This document shows positions 1-13,748 of a stretch of DNA of 13,846 nt, piece by piece. Below the pieces are notes generated by a model, which did no database searches, was not told the origin of the DNA, and saw only the letters and a program-made list of their open reading frames with translations. Made by a program: the position numbers and the translations under genes. This DNA comes from Desulfobacterales bacterium (GTDB taxonomy: Bacteria > Desulfobacterota > Desulfobacteria > Desulfobacterales > SpSt-501): positions 1 through 13,846 of the forward strand of contig JALOOS010000011.1 in NCBI GenBank assembly GCA_025454275.1, in the 5' to 3' direction. Numbering within the stretch: the stretch's first letter is position 1; each line of letters opens with the position of its first letter.

Positions 1-98
1 GTGATCGCCGCCGTCAGCGTCGTCTTCCCATGGTCGATGTGCCCAATCGTCCCCACATTCACGTGCGGCTTCGTTCGCTCAAACTTCTGCTTGGCCAT
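1..98 (-). CDS. tuf: Elongation factor Tu, N-terminal fragment (cut by window edge)
   Basis: The start ATG is at 96-98 and the frame stays open to the window edge, giving 32 residues. The fragment holds the EF-Tu N-terminus and the P-loop of the GTPase domain, GHIDHGKTT at residues 19-27. EF-Tu delivers aminoacyl-tRNA to the ribosomal A site as a GTP complex. A strong Shine-Dalgarno, GGAGAGGAG, lies just upstream. The gene follows rpsG by 84 nt with no fusA between them, which differs from the common rpsL-rpsG-fusA-tuf order. A second tuf fragment (C-terminal end) lies at the other end of the window, so the genome has at least two tuf copies unless the molecule is circular or the ends are misassembled. 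The family assignment is certain; the rest of the gene is not visible. Confidence 0.95.
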   Translation of the reverse strand, partial: MAKQKFERTKPHVNVGTIGHIDHGKTTLTAAI

Positions 99-125
99 CC
101 GTTGCTCCTCTCCTTAAAATGCGAA

Positions 126-147
126 GGGCATAAACACCGGTATGCCC
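126..147 (-). promoter_or_regulatory. Hairpin in the rpsG-tuf intergenic region
   Basis: A perfect 7-bp inverted repeat (arms 126-132 and 141-147, 8-nt loop) lies in the 84-nt gap. In the transcript it is followed by UUCGCAUUUU and then the tuf Shine-Dalgarno. The T-content is too weak for a confident terminator. It could be a leaky attenuator, a processing site or a stabilising element that sets tuf expression apart from rpsG. Confidence 0.45.
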
Positions 148-182
148 TCCACGACCACACCCGAATTCGTTCGAATGAACGC

Positions 183-653
183 TTACCAGCGGAAGTGGGC
201 AAACGCCTTGTTCGCCTCGGCCATTTTGTGGGTGTCCTCCCGCTTTTTGACCGCCGATCCGCGGTTGTTGGCGGCATCCATGAACTCGGCGGCGAGTTTT
301 TTCGCCATCCCCTTTTCCGGCCGCTGGCGGGCGTAGCTGATCAGCCACCGGAACCCCAACGCCGTCCGCCGCGAAGGCCGTATCTCGGTCGGGACCTGGT
401 AGGTGGACCCGCCGACCCGCCGGGAGCGCACTTCGATCATGGGCCGCACATTGTCGAGGGCCTTCTCGAACAACTTCACGGGCGGCTCCTTGGTCTTCTC
501 GCCGATGATCTCGAAGGACTCATAGACGATCCCCTCGGCCGTGCTGCGCTTGCCGTCGTGCATGAGGCAGTTGATGAATTTCGCCACCAGTCGGCTGCCG
601 AACTTGGAATCGGGGCGAATGATTCTCTCGGCGACTTCTCTGCGTCTGGGCAT
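183..653 (-). CDS. rpsG: 30S ribosomal protein S7
   Basis: S7 (uS7) is a primary 16S rRNA-binding protein that nucleates assembly of the 30S head and contacts tRNA near the E site. The protein has 156 residues, a normal length for the family. It begins MPRRREVAERI and contains the conserved GGSTYQVPTEIRPSRR segment (residues 81-96) and the C-terminal KREDTHKMAEANKAFAHFRW block. The start ATG at 651-653 has a GGTGGAG ribosome binding site 5 nt upstream. It sits 73 nt after rpsL, with a strong hairpin in that gap; in E. coli S7 represses the str operon by binding the rpsL-rpsG intergenic RNA, so similar autoregulation is plausible here. The next gene is tuf, not fusA. No odd residues seen. Confidence 0.98.
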   Translation of the reverse strand: MPRRREVAERIIRPDSKFGSRLVAKFINCLMHDGKRSTAEGIVYESFEIIGEKTKEPPVKLFEKALDNVRPMIEVRSRRVGGSTYQVPTEIRPSRRTALGFRWLISYARQRPEKGMAKKLAAEFMDAANNRGSAVKKREDTHKMAEANKAFAHFRW

Positions 654-675
654 CTTGACTCCACCACATGATCAG

Positions 676-698
676 GCGCGCCGCTCAGGGCGGCGCGC
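676..698 (-). promoter_or_regulatory. GC hairpin in rpsL-rpsG gap, candidate S7 site
   Basis: A perfect 9-bp GC-only stem (arms 676-684 and 690-698, 5-nt loop) lies 22 nt before the rpsG start. There is no U-tract, so it is not an intrinsic terminator. Its place matches the E. coli region where S7 binds mRNA to couple and repress rpsG translation. The structure is directly visible; the S7-binding role is inference. Confidence 0.5.
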
Positions 699-726
699 GG
701 GTTGGGGTGCGGACCGCTCGCGCGGC

Positions 727-1098
727 CTATTTGGGACGCTTGGCGCCGTACTTCGAGCGGCCTTGCCGCCGGTCTTCGACGCCGAGCGTGTCCAGGGTCC
801 CGCGGACGATATGGTAGCGCACGCCGGGCAGGTCCTTCACGCGGCCGCCGCGCACGAGCACCACCGAGTGCTCCTGGAGATTGTGCCCGATGCCCGGAAT
901 GTAGGCGGACACCTCGATCCCGGTCGTCAGCCGCACGCGCGCGACCTTGCGCAGCGCCGAGTTCGGCTTTTTGGGAGTCGTGGTGTAGACCCGGGTGCAG
1001 ACACCGCGCTTCTGCGGCGCCCCCTTGAGGGCCGGGGTCTTGTTCTTCTTCTTCGCGCGCGTGCGCGCGCGGCGCACGAGCTGGTTGATCGTCGGCAT
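727..1098 (-). CDS. rpsL: 30S ribosomal protein S12
   Basis: S12 (uS12) sits at the decoding centre of the 30S subunit and controls accuracy. The 123-residue protein starts MPTINQLVRR; the frame is open 24 codons further upstream, but this start at 1098 is the family start and has GAGGAG just before it. The loops TTTPKKPNSA (39-48) and RGGRVKDLPGVRY (83-95) are intact. Lys43 and Lys88, the usual sites of streptomycin-resistance changes, are wild type, and Asp89, the residue methylthiolated by RimO in many bacteria, is present. The gene follows rpoC after 130 nt and has its own sigma70-like promoter in that gap, so rpsL-rpsG-tuf can be transcribed apart from rpoBC. Confidence 0.98.
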   Translation of the reverse strand: MPTINQLVRRARTRAKKKNKTPALKGAPQKRGVCTRVYTTTPKKPNSALRKVARVRLTTGIEVSAYIPGIGHNLQEHSVVLVRGGRVKDLPGVRYHIVRGTLDTLGVEDRRQGRSKYGAKRPK

Positions 1099-1122
1099 AA
1101 TCTCCTCGTTGCGATGAGTTTC

Positions 1123-1137
1123 CGATTTACAAAATCG
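1123..1137 (-). promoter_or_regulatory. 5'-UTR hairpin of the rpsL transcript
   Basis: A perfect 6-bp stem with a 3-nt loop (arms 1123-1128 and 1132-1137) begins close to the +1 predicted from the promoter just upstream (about 1137). A hairpin right at a 5' end can protect mRNA from RNase E/RppH-dependent decay. The structure is visible; the function is inference. Confidence 0.4.
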
Positions 1138-1143
1138 ACGATT

Positions 1144-1170
1144 ACTATAAGGGATTTGACAGTTTGTCAA
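1144..1170 (-). promoter_or_regulatory. Sigma70-type promoter for rpsL-rpsG-tuf
   Basis: On the minus strand, TTGACA (1165-1170) is a perfect -35 hexamer and TATAGT (1144-1149) matches the -10 consensus at 5 of 6 positions. The spacer is 15 nt, shorter than the ideal 17. This AT-rich patch stands out in otherwise GC-rich DNA. The predicted start is near 1137, about 39 nt before the rpsL ATG. The -35 box is one arm of a palindrome (1156-1170), which may be an operator. Confidence 0.7.
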
Positions 1171-1187
1171 GCAATTTCTTCACGCGC

Positions 1188-1224
1188 TCCGCCGCCCGCA
1201 CCGGCGCAGGGCCGACGCGGCGGA
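1188..1224 (-). promoter_or_regulatory. Hairpin just after rpoC
   Basis: Perfect 8-bp arms at 1188-1195 and 1217-1224 (TCCGCCGC paired with GCGGCGGA) enclose a GC-rich 21-nt loop. It starts 4 nt after the rpoC stop. No U-run follows, so it is not a standard intrinsic terminator; it could pause polymerase or protect the 3' end of a processed rpoBC mRNA. Confidence 0.4.
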
Positions 1225-1228
1225 TCGC

Positions 1229-5629
<4,401 letters not shown>

Positions 5630-5666
5630 AGCGTTTCCCCTGTGGTGGCGACGGTTGTGTGGGCGG

Positions 5667-9782
<4,116 letters not shown>

Positions 9783-9857
9783 GGCATCTCCACCGCGTCG
9801 TTGGTGTTAGAACTCCTGAAAAAATGGCGGACAGACGGTTGGATGGGGCTGTGACAT

Positions 9858-9916
9858 CCGCGGTCGGCCGCCCCCGGCCCCCCGGGCGGGGGCGTGCCGG
9901 GGGCGGCCGGCCGCGG
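9858..9916 (-). promoter_or_regulatory. Long GC stem-loop between rplL and rpoB
   Basis: Arms at 9858-9878 and 9896-9916 pair over 21 positions with a single mismatch, around a 17-nt loop that can itself fold. No U-tract follows on the minus strand, so it is not a simple intrinsic terminator. In E. coli the rplL-rpoB gap contains a partial attenuator and an RNase III cut site that lower rpoBC output relative to the stalk proteins. This stem is long enough for a similar double-strand processing site. The structure is visible; the function is inference. Confidence 0.65.
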
Positions 9917-9930
9917 GGTTGGGTCGACCG

Positions 9931-10311
9931 TTACTTGATCTCCACGGTGGCGCCGGCTGCTTCGAGCTGGGCCTTGATCTTCTCGGCATCGGCCTTCGAC
10001 ACGCCCTCCTTGACGGGTTTGGGCGGGGTCTCGACCAGGTCCTTGGCCTCTTTCAGGCCGAGCCCGGTGATGGCGCGGACCTCCTTGATGACATTGATCT
10101 TCTTGTCGCCGTGGGCGGTCAGAATGACGTCGAACTCGGTTTTCTCCTCTACCGGTGCAGCGGCCGCTGCCGGGCCGGCCGCCATCATGGCGACGGGGGC
10201 GGCGGCGGAGACACCGAATTTCTCTTCGAGCTCCTTGACGAACTGCGACAGCTCCAGCACGGACATGTCGGAAATGAATTGAACCACATCTTCCTTGGTG
10301 ACGTTAGCCAT
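9931..10311 (-). CDS. rplL: 50S ribosomal protein L7/L12
   Basis: L7/L12 (bL12) forms the multicopy flexible stalk that recruits and stimulates translational GTPases such as EF-Tu and EF-G. The 126-residue protein starts MANVTKEDVV at 10311; the frame opens four codons upstream but GGAGG lies 5 nt before this ATG. An N-terminal dimerisation helix region (about 1-33) is followed by an Ala/Pro-rich hinge (about 35-53) and the globular C-terminal domain with KINVIKEVRAITGLGLKEAK, the conserved factor-binding face. It follows rplJ by 82 nt, the usual pairing. Length and composition are normal for the family. Confidence 0.98.
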   Translation of the reverse strand: MANVTKEDVVQFISDMSVLELSQFVKELEEKFGVSAAAPVAMMAAGPAAAAAPVEEKTEFDVILTAHGDKKINVIKEVRAITGLGLKEAKDLVETPPKPVKEGVSKADAEKIKAQLEAAGATVEIK

Positions 10312-10377
10312 TTCTTCCTCCACGTAGGTAACTTTCAGAATAGGTAAATCGGATCGCCGGGCTTCCGCGCGCCTGCG

Positions 10378-10392
10378 CCGGCCCGGGGCCGG
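10378..10392 (-). promoter_or_regulatory. Small GC hairpin just after rplJ
   Basis: A perfect 6-bp stem with a 3-nt loop (arms 10378-10383 and 10387-10392) begins directly after the rplJ stop codon. No U-run follows. It may help set the rplL:rplJ ratio, since rplL must be made in excess, but this is a guess. Confidence 0.3.
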
Positions 10393-10393
10393 G

Positions 10394-10933
10394 TTAGGCG
10401 GCCGCCGGCCTTTCGGCCGAGGCCTTCCGGTCCTTGACGGCGTTGAGTACGTTGAGCAGCCCGCGCGGCACGGCGGAGAGGACTCGCACCAGGGCCGTCG
10501 GCCCGCCGGCGAACACGGAGAGCAGCTGCCCGAGCAGCACCTCCCGCGGGGGCAGCTCCGCCAGCGCCTTGATCCCGGCGGGGTCGATCAGCTTGCCTTG
10601 CAGGACCCCGGCCCGGATGGCAAAGGTCTTGCTGTCCGCGGCGAACTTGGTCAGGATCTGGGCCGGCGCCACGGGGTCCGCGTAGCCGATCGCCACCGCG
10701 CTCGGCCCCTGGAACTGGCCCTGGAGCACCACGATGGGGGTGTCCTGGGAGGCCCTCACCATCAGGGTGTTCTTGACCACTTTGTAGTCGACCCCCGCCT
10801 GCTTGAGCTTGCGCCGCAGCTCGCTCATGGCCGGCACATTCAACCCTTTGTAGTCGGTTAGAATGACCACGCTGGCCTTGGCGAAACGCTCGGTCAGGTC
10901 CTGAACGATCTGTTGCTTCTCTTCCAGTTTCAC
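10394..10933 (-). CDS. rplJ: 50S ribosomal protein L10
   Basis: L10 (uL10) anchors the L7/L12 dimers to 23S rRNA at the stalk base. The protein has 179 residues. The start is taken as GTG 10933, giving (M)KLEEKQQIVQDL, the usual L10 N-terminus; the frame is open upstream to 11023, but that stretch is poor protein and overlaps the leader RNA. A long SD-like tract (10941-10953) lies 11 nt upstream, rather far, and an in-frame GTG at 10945 falls inside it. Family motifs are YKVVKNTLMVRA (50-61), GPSAVAIGY (77-85) and LPPREVLLGQLL (117-128); the C-terminal helix that binds L7/L12 follows. A leader with L10-leader features precedes it, so autogenous control by the L10-L12 complex is likely. Confidence 0.97.
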   Translation of the reverse strand: MKLEEKQQIVQDLTERFAKASVVILTDYKGLNVPAMSELRRKLKQAGVDYKVVKNTLMVRASQDTPIVVLQGQFQGPSAVAIGYADPVAPAQILTKFAADSKTFAIRAGVLQGKLIDPAGIKALAELPPREVLLGQLLSVFAGGPTALVRVLSAVPRGLLNVLNAVKDRKASAERPAAA

Positions 10934-10940
10934 TGTCGTT

Positions 10941-10953
10941 ATCACCTCCTCCT
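10941..10953 (-). promoter_or_regulatory. Extended Shine-Dalgarno of rplJ
   Basis: The minus strand reads AGGAGGAGGTGAT here, with two overlapping AGGAGG registers and a continuation that matches the 16S 3' tail over ten bases. The nearest core is 11 nt before the GTG 10933 start. It decides that start: an upstream in-frame GTG (10945) overlaps the site itself. Such a strong site with a non-ATG start fits a gene limited by leader folding. Confidence 0.65.
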
Positions 10954-11003
10954 GATCTCTGTGCAACCGGAGGCCGGGATGGTGGCGCAATCCATCATCT
11001 CCT

Positions 11004-11072
11004 CTGTCTCGGCAGGCCGGCACGCAAGGTGCCGATTAAACATGCTGCAGCGCAGTGCCTACGGTCTTTGAC
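11004..11072 (-). promoter_or_regulatory. L10 leader RNA (autoregulatory element of rplJ-rplL)
   Basis: Between rplA and rplJ the transcript carries GUCAAAGACCGUAGGC, then two small hairpins, UUAAUC, and finally GCCUGCCGAGACAG. GUAGGC (11057-11062) pairs with GCCUGC (11012-11017) to close the structure. Inside are a perfect stem at 11019-11033 (5 bp) and another at 11045-11055 (4 bp). The AGACCGUAGG...CUGCCGAG signature is that of the known ribosomal L10 leader family, bound by the L10-(L7/L12) complex to repress translation of both genes. The element ends about 70 nt before the rplJ start. Confidence 0.85.
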
Positions 11073-11089
11073 AGATTAGTGGGTTTCAC

Positions 11090-11794
11090 TTACTTGGCGA
11101 CATCCTTGACCATGGCGGTGTCGATTTTGACTCCGGGGCCCATGGTGGTCGAGATGGCGATTCCTTTCAAATAGGTCCCTTTGCTGGCGGAGGGCTTCAT
11201 CCGCAGGATCGTCTCCAGAAAGGCCGAAATGTTCTGGACGAGCTTCTCGACGCCGAAGGAGACCTTGCCGACCGGCACATGCACGATGCCGGCCTTCTCC
11301 ACCCGGAACTCGATCTTTCCCGCCTTGAGCTCCTTGACCGCCCGCGCCACGTCGAAGGTGACCGTGCCGGTCTTGGCGTTGGGCATGAGGCCGCGCGGAC
11401 CCAGGATTTTCCCGATCTTGCCGACCGCTCCCATCATGTCGGGGGTGGCCACGACCTTGTCGAAGTCGAACCACCCCCCCTTGATCTTTTCGACCAGCTC
11501 GTCGTTGCCGATGTAGTCGGCCCCGGCCTCCTGGGCTTCTTTTTCCTTTTCGCCCTTGGCGAACACCAGGACGCGCACCGACTTGCCGATGCCGTTGGGG
11601 AGGACCACCGAGCCCCGCACCATCTGGTCGGCGTGCCGGGGGTCCACCCCCAACCGCACGGCCACGTCCACGGTTTCGTCAAATTTCGCGAAGGAGGATT
11701 CCACCGCCTTCTGAACGGCTTCGGGCACTCCCAGGCTGGCGGCGGGCCCGATTTTCTGTCTGGCGTCCTTGTATTTCTTACCCCGTTTTGGCAT
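11090..11794 (-). CDS. rplA: 50S ribosomal protein L1
   Basis: L1 (uL1) binds 23S rRNA helices H76-78, forms the mobile L1 stalk beside the E site and in many bacteria represses its own L11-L1 mRNA. The protein is 234 residues, the standard length. Signature segments are DPRHADQMVRGSVVLPNGIG (51-70) and LGPRGLMPNAKTGT (131-144). An in-frame stop sits 6 nt upstream of the ATG, so the start at 11794 is fixed; the AAGGAG ribosome binding site is unusually far (12 nt), suggesting that translation is partly coupled to rplK, 82 nt upstream. The L10 leader follows in the 156-nt gap to rplJ. Confidence 0.98.
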   Translation of the reverse strand: MPKRGKKYKDARQKIGPAASLGVPEAVQKAVESSFAKFDETVDVAVRLGVDPRHADQMVRGSVVLPNGIGKSVRVLVFAKGEKEKEAQEAGADYIGNDELVEKIKGGWFDFDKVVATPDMMGAVGKIGKILGPRGLMPNAKTGTVTFDVARAVKELKAGKIEFRVEKAGIVHVPVGKVSFGVEKLVQNISAFLETILRMKPSASKGTYLKGIAISTTMGPGVKIDTAMVKDVAK

Positions 11795-11876
11795 CTTCGC
11801 TCAGCTCTCCTTGTATCATCGCGCCGATGGCAGCGGTCAGTGCGCGGCGGACGCCGGCGGCGCCGCCCGTAACCCC

Positions 11877-12299
11877 TCAGCCCACCTCGATCCCCATGCT
11901 GCGTGCCGTCCCTTCAACGATGCGGCAGGCGGCGTCCAGATCGTAGGCGTTCAGGTCCACCATTTTCAGCTTGGCGATCTCCTCCAGCTGCTGGCGGCTG
12001 ATTTTGCCCACCTTTTCGCGCTTGGGGTCCTTGGCGCCCTTGGCAATCTTGGCGGCCTTCTTCAACAGGACGGCGGCCGGCGGGGTTTTGGTCACGAAGG
12101 TGAACGAGCGGTCCTGGTAGATCGTGATCACCACCGGTATGATCATGCCCGCCTCGGCGGCCGTACGCGCGTTGAAGGACTTGCAGAAATCCATGATGTT
12201 CACGCCGTGCTGGCCGAGCGCCGGGCCGATGGGCGGGGAGGGATTGGCCTTGCCGGCTTCCACCTGCAGTTTGACGAATGCCATCACTTTCTTTGCCAT
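11877..12299 (-). CDS. rplK: 50S ribosomal protein L11
   Basis: L11 (uL11) sits with 23S rRNA helices 43/44 at the GTPase-associated centre, is the thiostrepton-binding site and is needed for RelA activation in many bacteria. The protein is 140 residues, a standard length, and starts MAKKVMAFVKLQ. The N-terminal proline-rich NPSPPIGPALGQHGVNIMDF (19-38) is the thiostrepton-contact region, and the C-terminal rRNA-binding domain includes KISRQQLEEIAKLKMVDLNA (99-118). AGGAG and AAGGA motifs lie close upstream of the ATG. It follows nusG by 85 nt and starts the rplKA pair. Confidence 0.98.
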   Translation of the reverse strand: MAKKVMAFVKLQVEAGKANPSPPIGPALGQHGVNIMDFCKSFNARTAAEAGMIIPVVITIYQDRSFTFVTKTPPAAVLLKKAAKIAKGAKDPKREKVGKISRQQLEEIAKLKMVDLNAYDLDAACRIVEGTARSMGIEVG

Positions 12300-12334
12300 G
12301 AGTATCCTTGTCTCCTAATCTCGATCGGCGCGGG

Positions 12335-12379
12335 GCCGCCGGCCGGCGGCGCCTCCCGCCCGGCGGCGGAGCATCCGCC
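12335..12379 (-). promoter_or_regulatory. GC palindromes in the rplK leader, possible L1 target
   Basis: The 85-nt nusG-rplK gap contains a perfect 16-base palindrome at 12335-12350 and a 6-bp hairpin with a UGC loop at 12365-12379, right after the nusG stop. The E. coli L1 repressor site lies in the rplK leader, and the transcript here includes a GGAUGCUCC stretch in the hairpin. I cannot align it to a defined L1-binding motif, so the L1 role is only suggested by place. Confidence 0.35.
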
Positions 12380-12384
12380 CCGCT

Positions 12385-12915
12385 TCAGAGTTTCTGAACC
12401 TGCACGAAATCCAGCTCCACCGGTGTCGCCCGTCCGAAAATGCTGACCAGCACCTTGATCTTGCCTTTTTCGTGATTGACCTCGTCCACCGTCCCGTTGA
12501 AGTTGGTGAAGGGGCCGTCGATCACCCGGATGTCGTCCCCGATCTCGAAGAAGTATTTGGGCTGGGGCTGGCGCTTGCCGGCCTCCATGCGGTGGATGAT
12601 CTGCTCGGCTTCGGCCTCCGAAATCGGGGTGGGTTTCTGCCGGCCCCCCAAAAAGCCGGTGACCTTGGCGGTGTTGTTGACGATGTGCCAGGTTTCGTCA
12701 TCGAGCTCCATGCGCACGAGGATGTAGCCGGGGTAGAACTTGCGCGACGAGGTCTTGCGTTTGCCCTTGACCAGCTCGACCACTTCTTCGGTCGGCACGA
12801 TCACCTCCCCGAATTTTTCCGGATGGGGCGAGGTGGCGATGCGGTCTTCGAGCGAGGCCTTGACCTTGTTCTCGAATCCCGAATAGACATGAACCACATA
12901 CCATCTGAGCGCCAC
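12385..12915 (-). CDS. nusG: Transcription elongation/antitermination factor NusG
   Basis: NusG binds the beta' clamp helices of RNA polymerase through its NGN domain and links it to Rho or to ribosomal S10 through its KOW domain. The protein is 176 residues, normal for the family. The NGN domain runs about 4-105 (WYVVHVYSGFENKVK at 5-19, FYPGYILVRM at 60-69), and the KOW domain about 124-175 (GDDIRVIDGPFTNFNGTVDE). No extra domain is inserted. The start is a GTG (12913-12915), with GGAGGAG 8 nt upstream. It lies 17 nt after secE, so secE-nusG are co-transcribed. Confidence 0.98.
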   Translation of the reverse strand: MALRWYVVHVYSGFENKVKASLEDRIATSPHPEKFGEVIVPTEEVVELVKGKRKTSSRKFYPGYILVRMELDDETWHIVNNTAKVTGFLGGRQKPTPISEAEAEQIIHRMEAGKRQPQPKYFFEIGDDIRVIDGPFTNFNGTVDEVNHEKGKIKVLVSIFGRATPVELDFVQVQKL

Positions 12916-12932
12916 GGGTGCTTCTCCTCCCG

Positions 12933-13313
12933 TTATCGAAAAATGAGCCCCACGATACCGGCGAGCCCCATGTCGACCAGTCCGAGGAACAGGGAGATGA
13001 TCAGGACCAGGACCAGGACCACGGCGGTGGACCCCAACGTCTGCTGGCGCGTCGGCCAGGTGACCTTTTTCAGCTCGGTCTTGACCTCCCGCAGGAATTG
13101 AACCGACCGCGTCCAGAAGTTGTCCGCCGGCGGGGCCACGGGCACCGGGACGACCGCCGCCGGCGCCTTGCGGGGTGCCGCCGCCTCAGCCGCCGCCGCA
13201 CCGCCCGGGGTGCCGGAAGCGCTATCGCCCGCGCCCTCCGAGGAGGAGGCCTCGTCGTTCTGCCGTTTCTTCTTCTTCAGGCCGACCGGCTTCTTGCGAA
13301 GTATGCGTCCCAT
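12933..13313 (-). CDS. secE: Preprotein translocase subunit SecE with long N-terminal extension
   Basis: SecE clamps SecY in the inner-membrane translocon. The protein is 126 residues, about twice the length of minimal single-span SecE. The conserved part is at the C-terminus: FLREVKTELKKVTWPTRQQT (73-92) and one membrane span at about 96-116. The N-terminus has a basic patch (RILRKKPVGLKKKKRQ, 3-18), then an Ala/Pro/Ser/Gly-rich stretch (about 21-63) that looks disordered. The start is ATG 13313 with GGAG 4 nt upstream; the frame is open further up to 13433, but that part runs into the tRNA gene and is not protein. The function of the extension is unknown. Confidence 0.95.
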   Translation of the reverse strand: MGRILRKKPVGLKKKKRQNDEASSSEGAGDSASGTPGGAAAAEAAAPRKAPAAVVPVPVAPPADNFWTRSVQFLREVKTELKKVTWPTRQQTLGSTAVVLVLVLIISLFLGLVDMGLAGIVGLIFR

Positions 13314-13369
13314 GTCTCTCCCGCACCGAGATCCGTCCGCCGCGGGGCGCGGCCGGCTGCCGACCGGCC

Positions 13370-13385
13370 CCGTCCCTTCGGACGG
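13370..13385 (-). promoter_or_regulatory. Hairpin between tRNA-Trp and secE
   Basis: A perfect 6-bp stem with a GAAG tetraloop in the transcript (arms 13370-13375 and 13380-13385) lies 15 nt after the tRNA CCA end. It may mark where the tRNA is processed from the mRNA. No U-tract follows, so it is not a terminator. Confidence 0.35.
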
Positions 13386-13400
13386 CCTCGGAATGAAAAG

Positions 13401-13476
13401 TGGCAGGCCAGGAGGGATTCGAACCCCCAACACCCGGATTTGGAGTCCGATGCTCTACCGTTAGAGCTACTGGCCT
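13401..13476 (-). tRNA. trnW: tRNA-Trp (anticodon CCA)
   Basis: The 76-nt gene folds as a full cloverleaf. The acceptor stem AGGCCAG pairs perfectly with CTGGCCT, the D-stem is GCTC/GAGC, and the anticodon stem TCGGA/TCCGG holds loop CTCCAAA with anticodon CCA, which reads UGG. The variable loop is 5 nt, and the T-arm carries TTCGAAT. The discriminator base is G73, an identity element for tryptophanyl-tRNA synthetase, and the 3' CCA is encoded. It lies between rpmG and secE on the same strand, so it is probably cut from a polycistronic transcript. Confidence 0.97.
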
Positions 13477-13494
13477 GCAGGTATCGGCCTCACC

Positions 13495-13511
13495 CCCCGC
13501 CCTGTGCGGGG
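13495..13511 (-). promoter_or_regulatory. Hairpin upstream of tRNA-Trp
   Basis: A perfect 6-bp stem with a 5-nt loop (arms 13495-13500 and 13506-13511) lies in the 107-nt gap between rpmG and the tRNA. There is no U-run, and I see no clear promoter in this GC-rich gap. It may aid 5' processing of the tRNA. Confidence 0.3.
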
Positions 13512-13583
13512 ACCGGCGCCGCACGAGCAGCGGCCGCCGTGTCCGTATCCGCCGGGGCGTGCGGGGGGAAGCCGACGGTCGGA

Positions 13584-13733
13584 TTACTTGGTTTCCTTGT
13601 GAGCCGTGTGTTTGCGGCAGAAACGGCAGTATTTGGAAAACTCAAGCTTGTCCGGCGTCGTGCGCTTGTTCTTGGTCGTGGTGTAGTTGCGCTGCTTGCA
13701 CTCGGAGCAGGCAAGTGTGATCATCACTCTCAC
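13584..13733 (-). CDS. rpmG: 50S ribosomal protein L33
   Basis: L33 (bL33) is a small 50S protein near the E site. The gene is only 150 nt and encodes 49 residues. It begins with GTG at 13733, giving (M)RVMITLACSECKQRNYTT; an internal ATG is three codons later, but GGGAG sits 7 nt before the GTG and the length then fits the family. Four cysteines, Cys9, Cys12, Cys36 and Cys39, form the two CxxC pairs of the zinc-binding (C+) type. TTTKNK and KLEFSKYCRFCRKHTAHKE are the family core. It lies 15 nt after tuf and is likely co-transcribed with it. Confidence 0.95.
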   Translation of the reverse strand: MRVMITLACSECKQRNYTTTKNKRTTPDKLEFSKYCRFCRKHTAHKETK

Positions 13734-13748
13734 AGGGGGTCTCCCTTC

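Noticed and set aside
1099..1170. Upstream extension of rpsL by 24 codons.
   Set aside because: It would include the promoter and 5' UTR. MPTINQLVRR at 1098 is the invariant S12 start, with GAGGAG before it.
9815..9830. Run of six T on the minus strand before rpoB as an intrinsic terminator tail.
   Set aside because: It is about 30 nt away from the large stem at 9858-9916 with no adjacent stem, so it does not make a terminator.
13314..13433. Upstream extension of secE to an ATG at 13433.
   Set aside because: It runs into the tRNA-Trp gene; LGVRIPPGLP is a typical translated tRNA 3' half. The start at 13313 has a ribosome binding site and a normal N-terminus.
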